Positions 62,922-64,000 of a stretch of DNA of 64,000 nt are shown here, one piece after another. The notes under the pieces were generated by a model. That model made no database searches. It saw nothing but the letters and a program-made list of their open reading frames with translations, and was not told where the DNA came from. The stretch's first letter is position 1. Each line of letters opens with the position of its first letter. Made by a program: the position numbers and the translations under genes. The stretch comes from Deltaproteobacteria bacterium HGW-Deltaproteobacteria-4 (lineage in GTDB: Bacteria > Desulfobacterota > Desulfuromonadia > Desulfuromonadales > UBA2197): positions 124,001-188,000 of the forward strand of contig PHAV01000003.1 in assembly GCA_002841765.1 (NCBI GenBank). The letters are read 5' to 3'.

Positions 62922-64000
62922 ATGATGAGGGTGCTCGTATCCATTTTTGTGGCAGGGATTATGAGTGTCAGTGTCTGTGCTGCTGCCCCTCCGGACAAGA
63001 CACCCGCCCAGACAATCATTGCCCCTGTTCCGCCGCCGGCACCACAAGTAGCGTCTGAAGTGGTTCTGTTGGATGAAAAACCGGTCCTGACAATTTCCTC
63101 AGGGGTTCTTTCCTTTACGCCAGCGGAGCGAGCTAGGGCGATTTCCGAACGATTGGCCAGATTGATCAGTAGTCCGCTGCTCACGGCCGAGATGATCATG
63201 GTTGCCAACAATGAGGTCACCAGCGATATCGTGGTGAAAGATCTGGTGCTGATGGCCGTGACCGAGGCGGATGCGCAGACCCAGGGCAAATCCCGCCAGG
63301 AGTTGGCGCAGGAGTATGTGGAAAAGATCCGGAGTGCGGTCATTGAGTACCGTTCGGAACGGAGTTTACGACAACTTTTCATTGATGCTGTTCAGGCCGT
63401 GGCGTTGACGCTGCTATTGGTTGTTCTGCTCTTATTACTCAAGCGCTATCTCCCGCACGTGGAAGCCCTGATTACCTCCTGGAAGGGGACCCGTATCCGT
63501 TCGATCCAATTTCAGTCCATTGAAGTCCTCAATGCCGACCGGATCGTGGCGATGCTCCTGTCATTCCTCCGTTTTATGCGAGTGATGCTGGTGATCGGCC
63601 TGCTCTATCTTTATATTCCCCTGGTATTGAGTTTCTTCCCGATGACCGAAGGGGTAGCGGCCCGGCTCTTCGGTTATATCGAGACGCCGGTGGTCAGGAT
63701 CGGGCAGGCGGTGCTGGCTTATCTCCCCAACATCTTCTTTGTCGCCGTAATTTGCGTCTGCACCTATTATGTTATCCGCTTCAGCCGCTTCCTGTTCAAC
63801 GAGGTGGAGAAACAGCACATTTCCCTCCCCGGTTTTTATTCCGATTGGGCGATGCCGAGTTTCAAAATTGTCCGCTTTCTGATTATCGCCTTTGCCGTGG
63901 TGGTCGCCTTCCCTTATCTCCCCGGTTCTGATTCCCCGGCCTTTAAAGGAGTTTCGGTCTTTCTCGGAGTCCTCTTTTCCCTCGGTTCGACTTCGGCTGT
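62922..64000 (+). CDS. MscS-type mechanosensitive channel, 3' end outside window
   Basis: The first 359 residues of a membrane protein of the MscS superfamily. A signal peptide (VSIFVAGIMSVSVCAA) leads into a periplasmic domain (about 20-155), followed by helices at about 158-180 (ALTLLLVVLLLLL), 212-235, 262-285 and 315-332. The last visible residues SVFLGVLFSLGSTSA match the beginning of the pore-lining helix (compare GVAGLAVGLALQGSLS in MscS), so the pore and beta domain lie beyond the window. AAGGAA precedes ATG 62922. It would release solutes on hypo-osmotic shock. Confidence 0.85.
   Translation, partial: MMRVLVSIFVAGIMSVSVCAAAPPDKTPAQTIIAPVPPPAPQVASEVVLLDEKPVLTISSGVLSFTPAERARAISERLARLISSPLLTAEMIMVANNEVTSDIVVKDLVLMAVTEADAQTQGKSRQELAQEYVEKIRSAVIEYRSERSLRQLFIDAVQAVALTLLLVVLLLLLKRYLPHVEALITSWKGTRIRSIQFQSIEVLNADRIVAMLLSFLRFMRVMLVIGLLYLYIPLVLSFFPMTEGVAARLFGYIETPVVRIGQAVLAYLPNIFFVAVICVCTYYVIRFSRFLFNEVEKQHISLPGFYSDWAMPSFKIVRFLIIAFAVVVAFPYLPGSDSPAFKGVSVFLGVLFSLGSTSA

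Noticed and set aside
1-64000. CRISPR arrays, rRNA and tRNA genes
   Set aside because: No regularly spaced direct repeats, no rRNA-like stretches and no cloverleaf with a T-arm GTTCRA context were found; the GGTTCAA in the REP units is not part of a tRNA fold.

Overview
This window looks like the chromosome of a GC-rich (roughly 60% GC by eye) Gram-negative deltaproteobacterium of the Desulfuromonadales/Geobacter type, probably one that meets salt or alkaline stress. This is inferred from periplasmic multiheme c-type cytochromes of the triheme c7 kind, a GEMM-I riboswitch of the Geobacter style in front of a secreted protein, a TonB receptor-YfiR-GGDEF/EAL cluster, two multisubunit Mrp-type Na+/H+ antiporters and a large trehalose/alpha-glucan locus. 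No rRNA, tRNA or CRISPR array was seen.

Layout. 0-2.8 kb: the C-terminal part of a GltB-type glutamate synthase cut by the left edge. 2.8-4.9 kb: two secreted six-heme cytochromes around a small secreted protein. 5.2-15.1 kb: a signalling and surface neighbourhood with a TonB-dependent receptor, YfiR, a membrane GGDEF-EAL protein, a NarL-type two-component system, a secreted Thr-rich protein, a PilZ protein, and a GEMM-I riboswitch upstream of a secreted CSPGFW protein. 15.4 kb: a decayed copy of the gltB 3' end. 15.6-23.9 kb (minus strand): a UspA protein and a 12-gene Mrp/Mbh-like antiporter operon with three pump-type subunits and two small membrane proteins. 24.2-39.5 kb (plus): one long operon treZ - GH57 - treY - glgB - glgE - treS/maltokinase - TM-helix channel protein. 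39.6-41 kb: a winged-helix regulator, a toxin-antitoxin pair and a repeat-rich noncoding stretch. 41-46.5 kb: divergent malQ and a second treS/maltokinase fusion. 46.6-57.1 kb: htpX, a CBS/DUF294 protein, a DUF389 protein, a canonical mrpABCDEFG operon and a voltage-gated-type K+ channel. 57.1-64 kb: a REP palindrome joined to a dead RAYT transposase, a fatty acid desaturase, a solitary Shedu-type defence gene of lower GC, a serine hydrolase, a flavin reductase, trmO, and an MscS-type channel cut by the right edge.

How the genes fit together. Much of the window serves ion and water homeostasis: two cation/proton antiporters, a K+ channel, two mechanosensitive-type membrane proteins and several routes to trehalose. 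TreY/TreZ release trehalose from alpha-glucan; TreS interconverts trehalose and maltose; the fused maltokinase makes maltose-1-phosphate; GlgE and GlgB polymerise it back to branched glucan; GH57 and MalQ enzymes remodel the chains. Separately, the 5-15 kb region combines a cyclic-dinucleotide enzyme, its likely periplasmic regulator, a PilZ effector and a cyclic-dinucleotide riboswitch close to surface proteins. The most interesting observations are the riboswitch-controlled secreted protein, the extended Mbh-like antiporter, the lone Shedu gene, the REP/RAYT remnant and the gltB tail duplicate.
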